Shown here: positions 1 through 10,642 of the stretch, one piece after another
Layout: every line of letters begins with the position of its first letter
How positions within the stretch are numbered: position 1 is the stretch's first letter
NCBI GenBank assembly: GCA_030446505.1
Contig: JAUJND010000007.1
Coordinates: 22,517 to 86,516, forward strand
Origin: Chroococcidiopsidaceae cyanobacterium YX2bin18
GTDB lineage: Bacteria; Cyanobacteriota; Cyanobacteriia; Cyanobacteriales; Chroococcidiopsidaceae
Direction: 5' to 3'
DNA length: 64,000 bases
The notes under the pieces: generated by a model
What the model was told of the DNA's origin: nothing
Database searches by the model: none
The model's input: the letters and a program-made list of their open reading frames with translations, nothing else
Program-made: the position numbers and the translations under genes

Positions 1-931
1 ACTAGCAACAATATCCGGCTGCTCTACCATTGCTAGGTGTCCACAATCAGGAATTTCAATAACATTATCTCCACAAGATTTAAACAGCGGGTGAAAGCTT
101 GCTAGATGGCGGACGTACTTCGGTTCCATAATCTTGTCTTTAGCTCCGGCAAAAAAATAAACTGGCTGCTTCAACTGGGAAACTAACTGGGGTAAGCGGT
201 TGATTTCTGCTTCAGTTGTAGAGTTCAGTAGCGTTCCCACAGCAGCCTCTGGATGAGCCACTACGAAATCAATCACTCGTTGACGACCCCAACAGCGAGC
301 GATTACTTTAGCCACATTTGCTCGCATAAACAACAAATCAATCAAAGGCAACTGGCAGAGCCAACGAGGGCGGAATTTTAACAACTGCTGCCCAAGTAGC
401 GAAACTGCTCAAAGGCTTCCTTAAGATAAACCCCGCCGCCCGCGTTAATACAGATTACTCCTTTGATACATTCAGGCAACTGGTTAGCTGCCCACAGTGC
501 AATAGTGCCTCCCAGTGAATGACCAATTAACCAAGCACTGCTAATATTTGAACTTTGGAGTAAAACTGCTAAATCTTGAGCATAGGCAAGCTGGAGTATA
601 GCAAGGCGAGTTTATAGTAGACGCTTGCCTGTCCAACTTATCCTTGGGGCTTTAAAAGGGACGTATCTACTAAGGTAGCATCAATATTACTAGGCAGGCT
701 TAAAAAATTTTGCTGATAGTTTGCTTCGGCTGCTGATTTACTCTGCGACTGACCAAAACCGCGCAAATCATAAGCTAAACATTGGTAATCTGGTGCTAAT
801 CGCTCAATCAGCGGTTGCCAGTACCCACGACTTAGAAGCCAACCGTGGATAAAAACTAAAGCATGGGAATCTGTCGTGGGGTTCGTTAGCTCGTAAGCGT
901 GCCGAACTCCCAAAATTTCAATAGTTGCCAT
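1..931 (-). CDS. Alpha/beta hydrolase, frameshifted and cut by the window edge
   Basis: Probable serine hydrolase of the alpha/beta fold; substrate unknown. The N-terminal part (931 down to about 640) has the oxyanion-hole type segment LVFIHGWLLSRGYW and the strand DLRGFGQS. The nucleophile elbow GHSLGG lies further on (about 510) in another frame, within a run that includes AQDLAVLLQSSN. After another shift near 400 the frame resumes with conserved-looking sequence, including a late GHLAMVEQP stretch that would supply the catalytic histidine. The segment 600-660 between the first two pieces does not align well and may hold a small insertion. At least two frame breaks are present and the C-terminus lies outside the window. 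The fold assignment is secure, the specific function is not. Confidence 0.7.
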
Positions 932-1945
<1,014 letters not shown>

Positions 1946-2021
1946 AAGAAATGCAGGCGGTAGGGCGATTATTCTAAATTTCGGTTGTTGTGTTAAGCTA
2001 TTAAGCGAATCTGTCTAAATC

Positions 2022-2095
2022 CGGGATGTAGCGCAGCTTGGTAGCGCGCCTGCTTTGGGAGCAGGATGTCGCAGGTTCAAATCCTGTCATCCCGA
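2022..2095 (+). tRNA. tRNA-Pro (anticodon TGG)
   Basis: The 74-base sequence folds as a cloverleaf. The acceptor stem is CGGGATG paired with CATCCCG, followed by discriminator A. The anticodon stem CCTGC/GCAGG encloses loop TTTGGGA, giving anticodon TGG. The T arm has GGTTCAAATCC. CCA is not encoded. Confidence 0.97.
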
Positions 2096-2531
2096 TTTTT
2101 GTTAAAACCACTATAGGCACCGCTCACTAAAAGCGGTACACGGCTATTGATTTAGCTTTTACTCGACCTTCATAGTTATTCCATAGTTAAAACATTTAGT
2201 TGATTAGTCAACTGAGTGTGAATCAAAATAATGTTTAATCTCAGCGCTATGAAGCAAAAGACAAATAGCAAAATCCTTAGCACCAGTTTGTACGTGAGTT
2301 GCTGGTAAATGATCAAGAAGAGGTAATTGAGATTATCCCCAGTCTGGGAAAAAAACTATCCAAGTTAACTTGTTTTATTTAAGCTTTAAGAATGGCGCTT
2401 GGAACCTTCGACTAGTCGTAGCGTCTGCTAAACTTGCTAACTAAAGCAAAAGTAAAGTTAATTGCACGTTAATATAACTAGAATTAGTTAAGCGTGTAAA
2501 TTATCTAATTAGTCTTCACTCTATTTGGCTA
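2096..2531. other. Intergenic region, no gene recognised
   Basis: About 435 bases between tRNA-Pro and the Tic22 gene. A weak hairpin (ACCGCT/AGCGGT, 2119-2137) without a T tract follows the tRNA. Otherwise I see only AT-rich sequence and no convincing coding frame. Confidence 0.5.
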
Positions 2532-3377
2532 TTGATGCCAGGAGCAGTCATGAAATCAATGAGTCGCTGGGGCGCAACGTTGGGTATAGCCGGGAGTGCC
2601 ATAATAGGATCTTCTCTGGTGGGCATTATGCAGGTGCTGGCTTTGCCTCAAGAGCAAATTGTAAAAAAGCTGGGAGCGGTTCCTGTATTTACAATTACAG
2701 ATAACAAGGGAGCACCATTAGTTGCTTCGGTGCCAAATACCCAAAATCAGGGTTCAGCTTCAAATCCGCAAAAGAAGATGTCAGTAGCGGGTGTTTTTAT
2801 CAATCAACGCGATGCTCAGGCATTTGTGCAGAAGCTAGAGAAAGAAAATCCAGAATTGGCGAAAACGGTACGGGTAGTACCTGTTTCCTTGGGAGAAGTC
2901 TACAAGTTGGATCAAGCGAACCAAGACAAACCAAATTCTCTGGATGTTGCTTATCTACCATCACAGCAGCAGGTTGATGCGGCATTAAATTTACTGCAAC
3001 AGAGTGGCAAAAAGGAGGCGAACTTTAATGGAACTCCCTTATTCGTTGCTACAGCAGGAAAAGATAAAGGGTACTTGACGATTAAACAAGCCGATCAGCA
3101 AGTAATTCCTTTCTTTTTAACAAAGAAGAATTGCAGAGTATGTTAGACCGCTTCAAGCAACAACAGCCGAAGATGGGCTTCTACGGTTGCAATTCAGGTT
3201 GTTAACCTAGAAGGAGTGCTGCAAACACTAAAAACTCGCAACGACAAGCAGTTGAACCAAATTGTCCTCGTCCCGCCAAAAGAATCAATCGAATTCGTCC
3301 GCTCACTTCAGCCTGCATCTAGCCAAAACCGAACTCCCGCTAAGCCTCAAGCTACGCCTCAACGCTCCGCGCGTTAG
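2532..3377 (+). CDS. Tic22 family protein, frameshifted
   Basis: Cyanobacterial homologue of chloroplast Tic22, a periplasmic chaperone-like protein linked to outer-membrane biogenesis. The N-terminus has a signal-type hydrophobic segment (GATLGIAGSAIIGSSLVGI). It is followed by the typical EQIVKKLGAVPVFTITDNKGAPLVA and later VAGVFINQRDAQAFVQKL. The frame breaks near 3113, where one T is missing in a T run and the frame would otherwise continue NKEELQSMLDRFKQQQPK. It breaks again near 3173 at an extra G, after which ASTVAIQVVNLEGVLQTL continues to the stop at 3375-3377. Both changes are single-base homopolymer indels. Translation probably begins at 2532 or at the internal ATG at 2550. The gene ends 18 bases before prmC. 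Confidence 0.8.
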
Positions 3378-3395
3378 ACAGATAACGATAAGCAG

Positions 3396-4286
3396 ATGTG
3401 GGTATCTGGTTTAGAACTTTGGCAGTGGCGTAATATTGCTCAAAAAGCAGCGATCGCTGCTAAAGTTTCAATTGCAGAAGTGGACTGGCTACTGCAAGAG
3501 TTAGCGGGGCTAGATAGATTGGCACTGCGGCTAGAGTCTTTCAAACACTTGGCTAAAATTGAGCTACAACTGCCTCTAAAAGAATTGGAATTGCTGTGGC
3601 AGCAACGACTTAACCAGCGATTGCCAGTTCAGTACATTGCTGCTGTAGCACATTGGCGGCATTTTAAAGTAGCAGTTTCTCCCGCTGTTTTGATTCCCCG
3701 ACCAGAAACAGAGTATCTAATTGATTTAGCAGTTGCAGCTAAAAACAGTGATCGCAACCTAGAGCAAGGACACTGGGCGGATCTAGGAACAGGTAGTGGA
3801 GTAATTGCCCTGGGACTTGCAGATGCGTTGCCAAGGGGGATGATTCACGCTGTTGATTACAGTCTAGAAGCTAGTGCGATCGCTCAGATCAATGCCCAAA
3901 AGTTGGGGTTCACAGACCGAATTAAGTTTTATCAGGGTTCTTGGTGGGAACCTCTAGCATCACTTAAAGGGCAGGTAAGTGGTATGGTGGCAAACCCACC
4001 CTATATTCCTAGTTCTCTAGTGCCGCAGTTACAACCGGAAGTGGCGCATGAACCTCTTTTAGCTCTTGATGGTGGTTTGGATGGCTTGGATTGTATTAGA
4101 CATCTTATAGAAACATCTCCCACTTATTTGCGACCAGGTGGCATCTGGCTGATTGAGATGATGGCAGGACAGGCTCAAACTGTAACTCAATTACTCCAAA
4201 ATCAGGGTAATTACTGTAACATCCAAATTCACACTGATTTAGCTGGAATTGAACGCTTTGCTCTGGCTTATCGATGTCAAGCGTGA
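3396..4286 (+). CDS. prmC: Peptide chain release factor N5-glutamine methyltransferase PrmC
   Basis: SAM-dependent methyltransferase that methylates the GGQ glutamine of release factors RF1/RF2 in the cytoplasm. The 296-residue length is normal. An N-terminal helical domain contains the RLPVQYIAAVAHWRHFKVAVS segment and the family hallmark LIPRPETE. The SAM-binding motif is DLGTGSGVIALGLA, and the catalytic NPPY motif sits in VANPPYIPSSL. It is followed closely by a TsaC-like gene, an order seen in other cyanobacteria, so two translation-related functions may be co-transcribed. The frame is intact. Confidence 0.95.
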   Translation: MWVSGLELWQWRNIAQKAAIAAKVSIAEVDWLLQELAGLDRLALRLESFKHLAKIELQLPLKELELLWQQRLNQRLPVQYIAAVAHWRHFKVAVSPAVLIPRPETEYLIDLAVAAKNSDRNLEQGHWADLGTGSGVIALGLADALPRGMIHAVDYSLEASAIAQINAQKLGFTDRIKFYQGSWWEPLASLKGQVSGMVANPPYIPSSLVPQLQPEVAHEPLLALDGGLDGLDCIRHLIETSPTYLRPGGIWLIEMMAGQAQTVTQLLQNQGNYCNIQIHTDLAGIERFALAYRCQA

Positions 4287-4316
4287 TGGCGAAGAGCGAG
4301 AAGTATAAATTATTAC

Positions 4317-4352
4317 TCCCCTGCCCCCCTGCCCCCCTGCTCCCCTGCTCCC
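4317..4352. repeat. C-rich short tandem repeat abutting a start codon
   Basis: Units of 7-8 bases of the type CCCCCTG are repeated about five times, ending one base before the ATG at 4354. Short repeats of this type are common between genes in cyanobacteria. Here it occupies the place where a ribosome binding site would normally be. Confidence 0.85.
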
Positions 4353-4353
4353 A

Positions 4354-4929
4354 ATGACACAAGTTTCAATGGCAGAACTCATAGTTGGGCTACGTTCTGG
4401 CTGTTTGGCAAGCTTTCCAACAGATACAGTGCCAGCCCTAGCAGCTTTACCTGAGCAAGCTGAGTTAATATTTACGGCAAAGCAGCGCAGCCAAGACAAG
4501 CCACTGATTCTAATGGCAGCTAGTGCAGCTGATCTTTGGTCTTTTGTAGCGGGTAGTGTAGAAGAATGGCAAATTTGGCAGCAAGTGGCTTCATTGTACT
4601 GGCCAGGAGCGCTAACGTTGGTGCTACCAGCATCAGAACGTGTCCCAAAGGCAATAAATCCTACTGCTCCAAGCACAATTGGATTGCGTGTACCTAACTG
4701 CGCGATCGCCCTGAGCATCCTGTCGCAAACTGGTCCACTTGCCACCACCAGTGCTAATTTATCAGGGCAGCTGCCCTTGCAAACCATGGCAGAAATTACC
4801 GCTCAGTTTCCTGATGTCTTGACCTTAGCAAAAGAATTAGCAGTTAATAGCGTCGGTATTCCTTCTACTGTTGCTAAATGGACGAGTAGCGGTTGGGAGA
4901 TTTTGCGGCAAGGAGCGGTCAATATATAG
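4354..4929 (+). CDS. L-threonylcarbamoyladenylate synthase family protein (TsaC/YciO type)
   Basis: Member of the Sua5/YrdC/YciO family, whose characterised enzymes make threonylcarbamoyl-AMP for the t6A modification of ANN-decoding tRNAs. Seen in the 191-residue protein are FPTDTVPALAALPEQ near the N-terminus, KQRSQDKPLILM, YWPGALTLVLPAS, the GLRVPN segment and the late TTSANLSGQ motif. It lacks the Sua5 C-terminal domain, so it is a YrdC-only form. It lies 67 bases after prmC. I cannot separate TsaC from the YciO paralogue by eye. The C-rich repeat before the start leaves no recognisable ribosome binding site. Confidence 0.85.
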   Translation: MTQVSMAELIVGLRSGCLASFPTDTVPALAALPEQAELIFTAKQRSQDKPLILMAASAADLWSFVAGSVEEWQIWQQVASLYWPGALTLVLPASERVPKAINPTAPSTIGLRVPNCAIALSILSQTGPLATTSANLSGQLPLQTMAEITAQFPDVLTLAKELAVNSVGIPSTVAKWTSSGWEILRQGAVNI

Positions 4930-4957
4930 TTTTGAGTTTTGAGTTTGAATCATAAAA

Positions 4958-5917
4958 ATGAGCTGGAGTAACTGGATATATTTAGGCGTAGGACTAGGAC
5001 TGGGGCTGGGCAGTCGTTGGTTATTTGAATCAAAGCAAGTATCTCCAGCACCGCTTAGTACTTTAGAAGTTAAAAGTCAGAATGAGCAATTAATTTCCCC
5101 TTCTAATGCTAACCAGGACGTGCCAGCTTTATTGTCACAGCTAAAGCAAACCCAGCTAGCATACCAACTAGCACACGAAATCAGCCAGTTTAAAGCGGGG
5201 TTTTTAGTGCGGACTTCCCATGAATTGCGATCGCCCCTTAATAGCCTAATTGGTCTGCATCAGCTAATTTTGTCGGATTTATGTGACAACCCCGCTGAAG
5301 AGCGAGAATTTGTTGCCCACGCATACAACTCAGCACTGAAGCTGGTAAAACTGTTGGATGAAATTCTCAGTGTTGCCAAGATAGAACACGCTACCGACCA
5401 GCTAGAAATTCAGCCTTTGAATCTAGCTTCGGTATTGGAGGAAGTCTACAATTTAACTCATCTGCTAGCAGCAAATAGGAATTTCACTATCCAGCTATCA
5501 CCTACTCAGCCAGAAATTTATATTTTGGCAGATCCCCGCTGGCTGAGGCAGGTCTTAGTAAATTTAGTAGATACTTGCATCACCCAGATGCAAGAGGGCA
5601 GTATCAATGTTTCAGCCCAGTCTATATCAGCAACTCAGTTAGTTTACGTCTGGCTTGATGTCCCATTACCAGCAAGTGCTTGGTCTGAACCGATTGATTT
5701 AATTGCATCCGAACCTAAGATTACCGAACAAATCAAAGAGAATATTTCACCATCTTCTGGAATGAGCCTCCTGCTAAATCAGACACTTCTAGAAGTTATG
5801 CGAGGTCGCTTAGAAATCCTGGCAACTTCAATAGATGCGCCTGAATCTTTTACTCGGATTCAACTAACTATCCCCCTGGTGCTTCCTGAAACTGCATTTC
5901 TTGAGCAGGAAGCTTAG
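4958..5917 (+). CDS. Membrane-anchored sensor histidine kinase with degenerate ATPase domain
   Basis: A 319-residue two-component kinase. An N-terminal membrane segment (IYLGVGLGLGLGSRWLF) is followed by a linker. A HisKA domain at about residues 80-145 has the phosphoacceptor motif SHELRSPLNSLIGLHQLILS. The C-terminal HATPase-like domain keeps an N-box-like LRQVLVNLVDTC, but I see no clear DxGxG (G1) or G2 motif, so ATP binding is doubtful. It starts 28 bases after the TsaC-like gene, and a kinase of this kind is often found there in cyanobacteria. Its last 50 bases overlap the convergent GNAT gene. Partner regulator unknown. Confidence 0.8.
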   Translation: MSWSNWIYLGVGLGLGLGSRWLFESKQVSPAPLSTLEVKSQNEQLISPSNANQDVPALLSQLKQTQLAYQLAHEISQFKAGFLVRTSHELRSPLNSLIGLHQLILSDLCDNPAEEREFVAHAYNSALKLVKLLDEILSVAKIEHATDQLEIQPLNLASVLEEVYNLTHLLAANRNFTIQLSPTQPEIYILADPRWLRQVLVNLVDTCITQMQEGSINVSAQSISATQLVYVWLDVPLPASAWSEPIDLIASEPKITEQIKENISPSSGMSLLLNQTLLEVMRGRLEILATSIDAPESFTRIQLTIPLVLPETAFLEQEA

Positions 5918-6356
5918 CTGGTGGCTGGTTGTAAAGTACCATTGTGGTACTAGAGTTAGATGCAAAACCAATACGTTCGTAAAAACGCTGCTGGTGAGTA
6001 GTCATTAGGTAGACGCGCTCTACTCTGTTAATTCGAGGATGGCTTAAGACTGTTTCTACCAATTTGCGTCCTAGTCCAGCGCCGCGATAGTCAGGGTGAA
6101 TTACCACATCCCAAATAGTAGCGCGGTAGATGCCATCGGATATTGCCCTGGCAAAACCAATTAGTCGGTCTTTATCCCAGACGCTAACAACTGGGTTACT
6201 GTTGGCAATAGCTATGCTTAAATCCTCAATCCTGCGCTTTTTTGCCCAGAAAGAAGCCACCTCAAACAGTGCTTGCAATTGGATAAGTTCATGGGACTTG
6301 CGATCGCGAAGGAAACCGTCTTCAGCAACGCAGAATTGAATATGGCTACAATCCAT
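5868..6356 (-). CDS. GNAT N-acetyltransferase
   Basis: A 162-residue acetyltransferase related to the one at 1421-1945: both carry IGFARA.SD, ATIWDVV.HP and a G.GLG acetyl-CoA loop (here YRGAGLGRKLVE), then a terminal YERIGF. The N-terminus has the short QLQALFEVASFWAKKRRIEDL helix typical of the cyanobacterial and plastid GNAT group. Substrate unknown. The 3' end overlaps the kinase gene by 50 bases tail to tail, so the last residues (QEMQFQEAPGG) are encoded antisense to the end of the kinase. That tail may be an artefact of a lost stop codon. Confidence 0.85.
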   Translation of the reverse strand: MDCSHIQFCVAEDGFLRDRKSHELIQLQALFEVASFWAKKRRIEDLSIAIANSNPVVSVWDKDRLIGFARAISDGIYRATIWDVVIHPDYRGAGLGRKLVETVLSHPRINRVERVYLMTTHQQRFYERIGFASNSSTTMVLYNQPPAKLPAQEMQFQEAPGG

Positions 6357-6437
6357 AATTCCTTACTTTCAGCCGCAGATATTATAATTTTAACTTTTTA
6401 TTTTTCTGAGAATGCCATACTTTAAAGGGTAAAACTG

Positions 6438-6852
6438 TTACTGGCAAACCCTCTTCCACAGCGGATGACTCTGTCCCTGCTGCCGAATCCGGTAAACCTG
6501 CTGTTCTAGGCGCTGCTGTTCTTGTTGTGGTAGCCCTAAGAGAATGTTACGACTTTGCCAAACTAAGACGGAAACAGTCATCCCAATACATAAAGCCAGA
6601 CCAAAGGTTGGCAGTGGATTGTAGTAAAGCCCATATTGTACAGCTACCCAGGTAAAATATTGCCGCCAGAGTGCAATTTCTGAACGCAGACCCCATAAGC
6701 TTAAGAGTCCGATGCTGACCCAGAGTAAACCTACTACCAACCATCTGCCGTAGACACTCAACCGATGTAATCTTTGCACTTGCAGTTTGAAGGTTGGATC
6801 GATTTGCAGATGCTGCAACTGACTCTAAAGGCGTTTCTTCATGCTGTTCCAT
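6438..6852 (-). CDS. Conserved cyanobacterial membrane protein, probable frameshift near the start
   Basis: Small membrane protein with two predicted transmembrane helices (about WLVVGLLWVSIGLLSLWGL and TFGLALCIGMTVSVLVW) and a Q/R-rich cytoplasmic tail. Part of it reads from the internal Met at 6818 (MQHLQIDPTFKLQVQRL). A more family-like N-terminus beginning MEQHEETPLES starts at 6852 in another frame, and joining the two needs one indel near 6825. It lies directly downstream of secF on the same strand, with a 50-base gap. I recognise the family as widespread in cyanobacteria but no function is known to me. Confidence 0.65.
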
Positions 6853-6901
6853 AGAATGATTAGCGCTCCTTAGAGGATATGAGCAATCGCGCCTTGACTT
6901 A

Positions 6902-7872
6902 TCAGGATGCATCAACAGGCTCGGAAACGGCGATCGCACCAGGAGGCTTAGATTGACCTGTCTGCTCCCGCCACCAAGAAAGTAGGGTACCAGCGATAAA
7001 AATACTAGAATAAGCCCCGCTACTAAATCCCACAATTAGGGCGAGGGCAAAGTATTTTCAATGTTTCGCCCCCAAATAGAAACAGGGAAAATAGGGTGAG
7101 CATGACGGTCAATGTAGTGTTAATTGACCGTGTCAGCGTTTGATTCACCGCGTCATCTACAACATCACTGATCAGGGCGATCGGGATACATTTTCAAGAG
7201 TTCCCGAATTCGGTCATAAATTACAACTGTATCGTTAACTGAAAAACCAGTAATTGTCAACAGAGACACAATAAACAAGCTGTCAACTTCAACACCAAGC
7301 ACCAGACCCAAAATTGCAAAAACTCCCACGGTGACGAAGACATCATGCAATAGAGCCACAATCGCTAATACTGCAAAGTCCAACTGAAACCGCAGGCTAA
7401 TGTAAATCGTAATGCCGACAAAAGAAACAATTAGCGCCAGCAACCCGGAGCTTAACAACTGGCGACCAATAGTGGGACCAACGGTGTCAATTTGAGTTGC
7501 TTGCGGCGCAAAAGCCCCAATTTTTTCGCTTAATGCCTTTTGCAGGGTGGTACGTTGATCGACATCTAATGTTTTAGTACGAATCGAGACTCCATGCTGC
7601 TCTTGACCCAAAATTTGGATGCTGCTATTTGCCAGACCTTGTTCAGCCAGTACATCCCGAACAGCTGCAATATCAACTGGTCGAGCACAATTATTTTGTT
7701 GCGAGCAATCCAGTTCAAACTGAAGCCTAGTACCTCCGACAAAATCTAGACTCGGACGCAGAGGTACCCCTAGTTGTTGCCAGGAAATTAAGATGGCAAT
7801 GAGACCGCTGAGAATGATCGCCGCCGAAACCGTCCACCATAATTTTCGTGCTTTGTTAATCCTAAGTTTCAT
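6902..7872 (-). CDS. secF: Protein translocase subunit SecF, frameshifted twice
   Basis: Inner/thylakoid membrane partner of SecD that uses the proton motive force to help SecYEG export. The N-terminal part from the Met at 7872 ([13 protein letters not shown]) includes TM1, the periplasmic segment with [16 protein letters not shown], and the conserved [23 protein letters not shown] and [16 protein letters not shown]. The frame breaks near 7167. [19 protein letters not shown] and [20 protein letters not shown] continue in the next frame. After another break near 7060, [20 protein letters not shown] and a C-terminal tail run to the stop at 6902-6904. With both breaks repaired the protein is complete. 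It follows secD. Confidence 0.88.
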
Positions 7873-7891
7873 TATGCTACCTCTGCCTTTT

Positions 7892-9287
7892 TTAAAGTTG
7901 GCAGGTTCGGACAAAAAGTTCTGGCTTCCGCAACGCTGGAATTGCGATCGCCAAAAACATTAAGGTACGACTACAAGTAATTGCTGTAAACATACTCACC
8001 GCCACCCCTAAAGCTAAAGTCAGCGCAAAGCCCCGTACCAGTCCAGCCCCCAACCAGAACAGTGCGGCACAAGCAATCACTGTCGTAACGTTGCCATCTA
8101 AAATGCTAGAAAAGCGCGCGGTAGAAACCAGATTCTACAGAGCGATACAAGGATTTACCTGCTCGCAATTCTTCCCTGGTGCGCTCAAAGATTAAAACAT
8201 TTGCATCAACTGCCATCCCAATGCTGAGAATAAATCCCGCAATTCCGGGAAGAGTCAAAGTAACGCCCAAAAGAGCAAACGTAGCCCATGTCAGCAAAGA
8301 GTAGATAATTAGTGCCAAATCTGCAATTAAACCTGGTAGTCGATAGTAGACAACCATGAATATTAATACTAAGAGCAGACCACCGACACCAGCATAAATG
8401 CTGCGTTGAATGCTGTCTCGTCCTAATGTTGCCCCAACAGTACGGTTTTCGACAATTTCTACTGGTACAGGTAATGAGCCACCGCGCAGCTGGATTGCTA
8501 AGTCGCTTGCTTCTTGGGTTGTAAAGCGACCAGTAATTATGGCATTGCCACCTGTAATCCCAGCGGCAGCAAATTCTGGACCAACCGTAGGAGCGCTAAT
8601 CAAATCTTTGTCCAGAAAAATACCAATGCTGCGTCCGGTTCCGGCAAGGTTTTTTGTTAGTTCTGCAAAAAGTTCACCACCGCGCTGATCGAACTGGATC
8701 GCTACATTCCAGTTATTGCCACTTTGGGTAGGTTCAGCGAAGGCATCCTTAAGGTTTTTACCAGTTAGACCCTTGTTTTCAAACAACTCGGCGATCGCTT
8801 GATTATTCTGCTGAATCGCTGCCTGATTTTTGGCGATCGCCGCAGCGTCCCCATTTCTCAACTTTTCCTGCAATGTTCGCAGTTCTTGGCGAGACGCTTG
8901 GAAAGCAAAAAGTTGCGTTTCAGTCCCTGGCTTTTGCGCCCGAAACTCTAGCTGCGCCGTACCACCTAGCACTCGTTCGGCTTGTTCTGGATCACTTACT
9001 CCGGGTAGCTGCACCAAAATTTGATCCTGTCCTACTGTCTGCACCACTGGTTCAGACACGCCAAGACCATTAATTCGATTTTCTACTACTCTTTGAACTG
9101 CTTCCAACTCTCGCTCAGTGATTTGCTTAATTTCCTCTGAGGGCTTCACCTGAATAGTTAACTGCGAGCCTCCTTGGAGGTCTAATCCCAAGGGAATCGG
9201 AATCTTAATAATCACCGTGATTGCGGCGATTACCAGGACTATGATCAAAGCTAATAGCGATCGCTGTCTTTGCATACCATGACCCAA
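7892..9287 (-). CDS. secD: Protein translocase subunit SecD, frameshifted
   Basis: Accessory export subunit acting with SecF. The N-terminal TM helix is followed by the hallmark [13 protein letters not shown], then the P1 domain with [17 protein letters not shown] and [17 protein letters not shown], and the C-terminal membrane domain with [27 protein letters not shown]. The frame is lost near 8106 by one apparent extra C. In the next frame [17 protein letters not shown] and a final membrane segment run to 7892. Start is 9287 or the Met at 9275 (MQRQRSLL). The order pdhB-secD-secF on one strand is the usual cyanobacterial one, as I know it. Confidence 0.9.
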
Positions 9288-9309
9288 AATAGTTTTGAGC
9301 AGAGCGTTT

Positions 9310-9345
9310 CCGTTGGCTCCTGACTTTCAAAAGTCAGGAGAACGG
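9310..9345. repeat. Strong hairpin between pdhB and secD
   Basis: Arms CTCCTGACTTT and AAAGTCAGGAG (9317-9340) are separated by two bases and extended by CCGTT/AACGG with a GG bulge. There is no T tract on either side, so it is more likely an mRNA-stabilising or processing structure than an intrinsic terminator. Confidence 0.75.
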
Positions 9346-9376
9346 CGGTTTTGAGTTGTTAGACTTGCTTTTTCTC

Positions 9377-9403
9377 GTGAGCGCTAACTACTTTCGCGCT
9401 CAC
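9377..9403. repeat. Second hairpin between pdhB and secD
   Basis: Perfect 8-base arms GTGAGCGC (9377-9384) and GCGCTCAC (9396-9403) with an 11-base loop. It lies about 60 bases after the pdhB stop in the direction of transcription. No T tract follows. Confidence 0.65.
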
Positions 9404-9461
9404 TGATAACAACTATTTTGCCCTACTAAGGCGAGAGTAAGTGCTTCCTCTGTGCTAACTA

Positions 9462-10445
9462 CTAAACCCGCAACGCTACCATTTTTTGCACGGCTTCTAC
9501 AATTTGCTCTGGCTGCACAATCGTCAGTCGTTCCAGCGCCCCATTATAGGGAGTGGGAATATCCTGGGAAGACAGCCGCAGCACGGGTGCATCTAGTTCG
9601 TCAAACAGGCGATCATTAATTGAGGCAGTCAATTCTGCGCCAATTCCGCCAGTTCTCATGCACTCCTCCACAATAATTACGCGATGCGTTTTCCTGATAG
9701 AAGTGCCAATCGTATCAAAATCCAGTGGTTTTAAAGATATCAGGTCAATTACTTCTGGATCGTAACCGTCCTTTTCCAGTGTTTTCACTGCTTGCAGCGT
9801 ATGATGACGCATCCGCGAGTAGGTAAGAATTGTAACATCTTCTCCTTGTCGCACTACTTCTGCTTTATCCAAAGGCAGCACGTACTCTGATTCTGGCAAG
9901 TTTTCTTTCAAGTTGTAAAGTAGAACGTGCTCAAAGAACAGCACTGGATTATTATCACGGATAGCTGATTTGAGCAGACCTTTAGCATTGTAGGCTGTGG
10001 AACAGGCAACAATTTTTAAACCAGGAACCGCCTGAAAGTAAGCCTCTAGCCGCTGTGAGTGTTCTGCACCCAATTGTCGCCCGACACCCCCAGGACCACG
10101 AATTACCATTGGAATTTTGAAATTGCCACCGGAGGTGTAGCGCAGCATTCCAGCATTGTTGGAGATTTGGTTGAAGGCGAGGAGCAAAAAGCCCATGTTC
10201 ATGCCTTCAATTATCGGTCGTAGACCTGTCATAGCTGCTCCAACTGCCATGCCAGTAAAGCTATTTTCAGCAATTGGGGTGTCTAACACTCGGAGGTCGC
10301 CATATTTTTTGTATAAGTCTTTGGTAACTTTATAAGAGCCGCCGTAGTGACCTACGTCTTCGCCAAGAACAAATACAGTTGAGTCACGCGCCATTTCTTC
10401 GTCAATAGCTGCACGCAGGGCGTTAAAGAATAGAGTTTCTGCCAT
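9462..10445 (-). CDS. pdhB: Pyruvate dehydrogenase E1 component beta subunit
   Basis: Beta chain of the thiamine-diphosphate-dependent pyruvate decarboxylase of the pyruvate dehydrogenase complex, making acetyl-CoA together with E1 alpha, E2 and E3. The 327-residue length is normal. Visible are the N-terminal [18 protein letters not shown] segment with the ThDP-contacting Glu, the [18 protein letters not shown] motif, [16 protein letters not shown] and the C-terminal transketolase-type domain with [14 protein letters not shown] and [14 protein letters not shown]. The frame is intact. It heads the secD-secF direction and is divergent from menB, with 197 bases between starts for both promoters. 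Confidence 0.97.
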   Translation of the reverse strand: MAETLFFNALRAAIDEEMARDSTVFVLGEDVGHYGGSYKVTKDLYKKYGDLRVLDTPIAENSFTGMAVGAAMTGLRPIIEGMNMGFLLLAFNQISNNAGMLRYTSGGNFKIPMVIRGPGGVGRQLGAEHSQRLEAYFQAVPGLKIVACSTAYNAKGLLKSAIRDNNPVLFFEHVLLYNLKENLPESEYVLPLDKAEVVRQGEDVTILTYSRMRHHTLQAVKTLEKDGYDPEVIDLISLKPLDFDTIGTSIRKTHRVIIVEECMRTGGIGAELTASINDRLFDELDAPVLRLSSQDIPTPYNGALERLTIVQPEQIVEAVQKMVALRV

Positions 10446-10642
10446 TTAAAAGTATTGAGTGTAATTGTTTAATTTAGAATACTAACGTTTTGCAATTGTA
10501 AATGCTGTGGGCGATCGCAATTAAAATTAAACTGCCCCAAAAGTGGTAATGCTCTTTTAGGGTGCTGTAACTAGTCACGTTAATTCCCATCCCTGCGTTA
10601 AAATTTTCAAGCTGATAATCGCGATCGCACTGACTTAATTTA

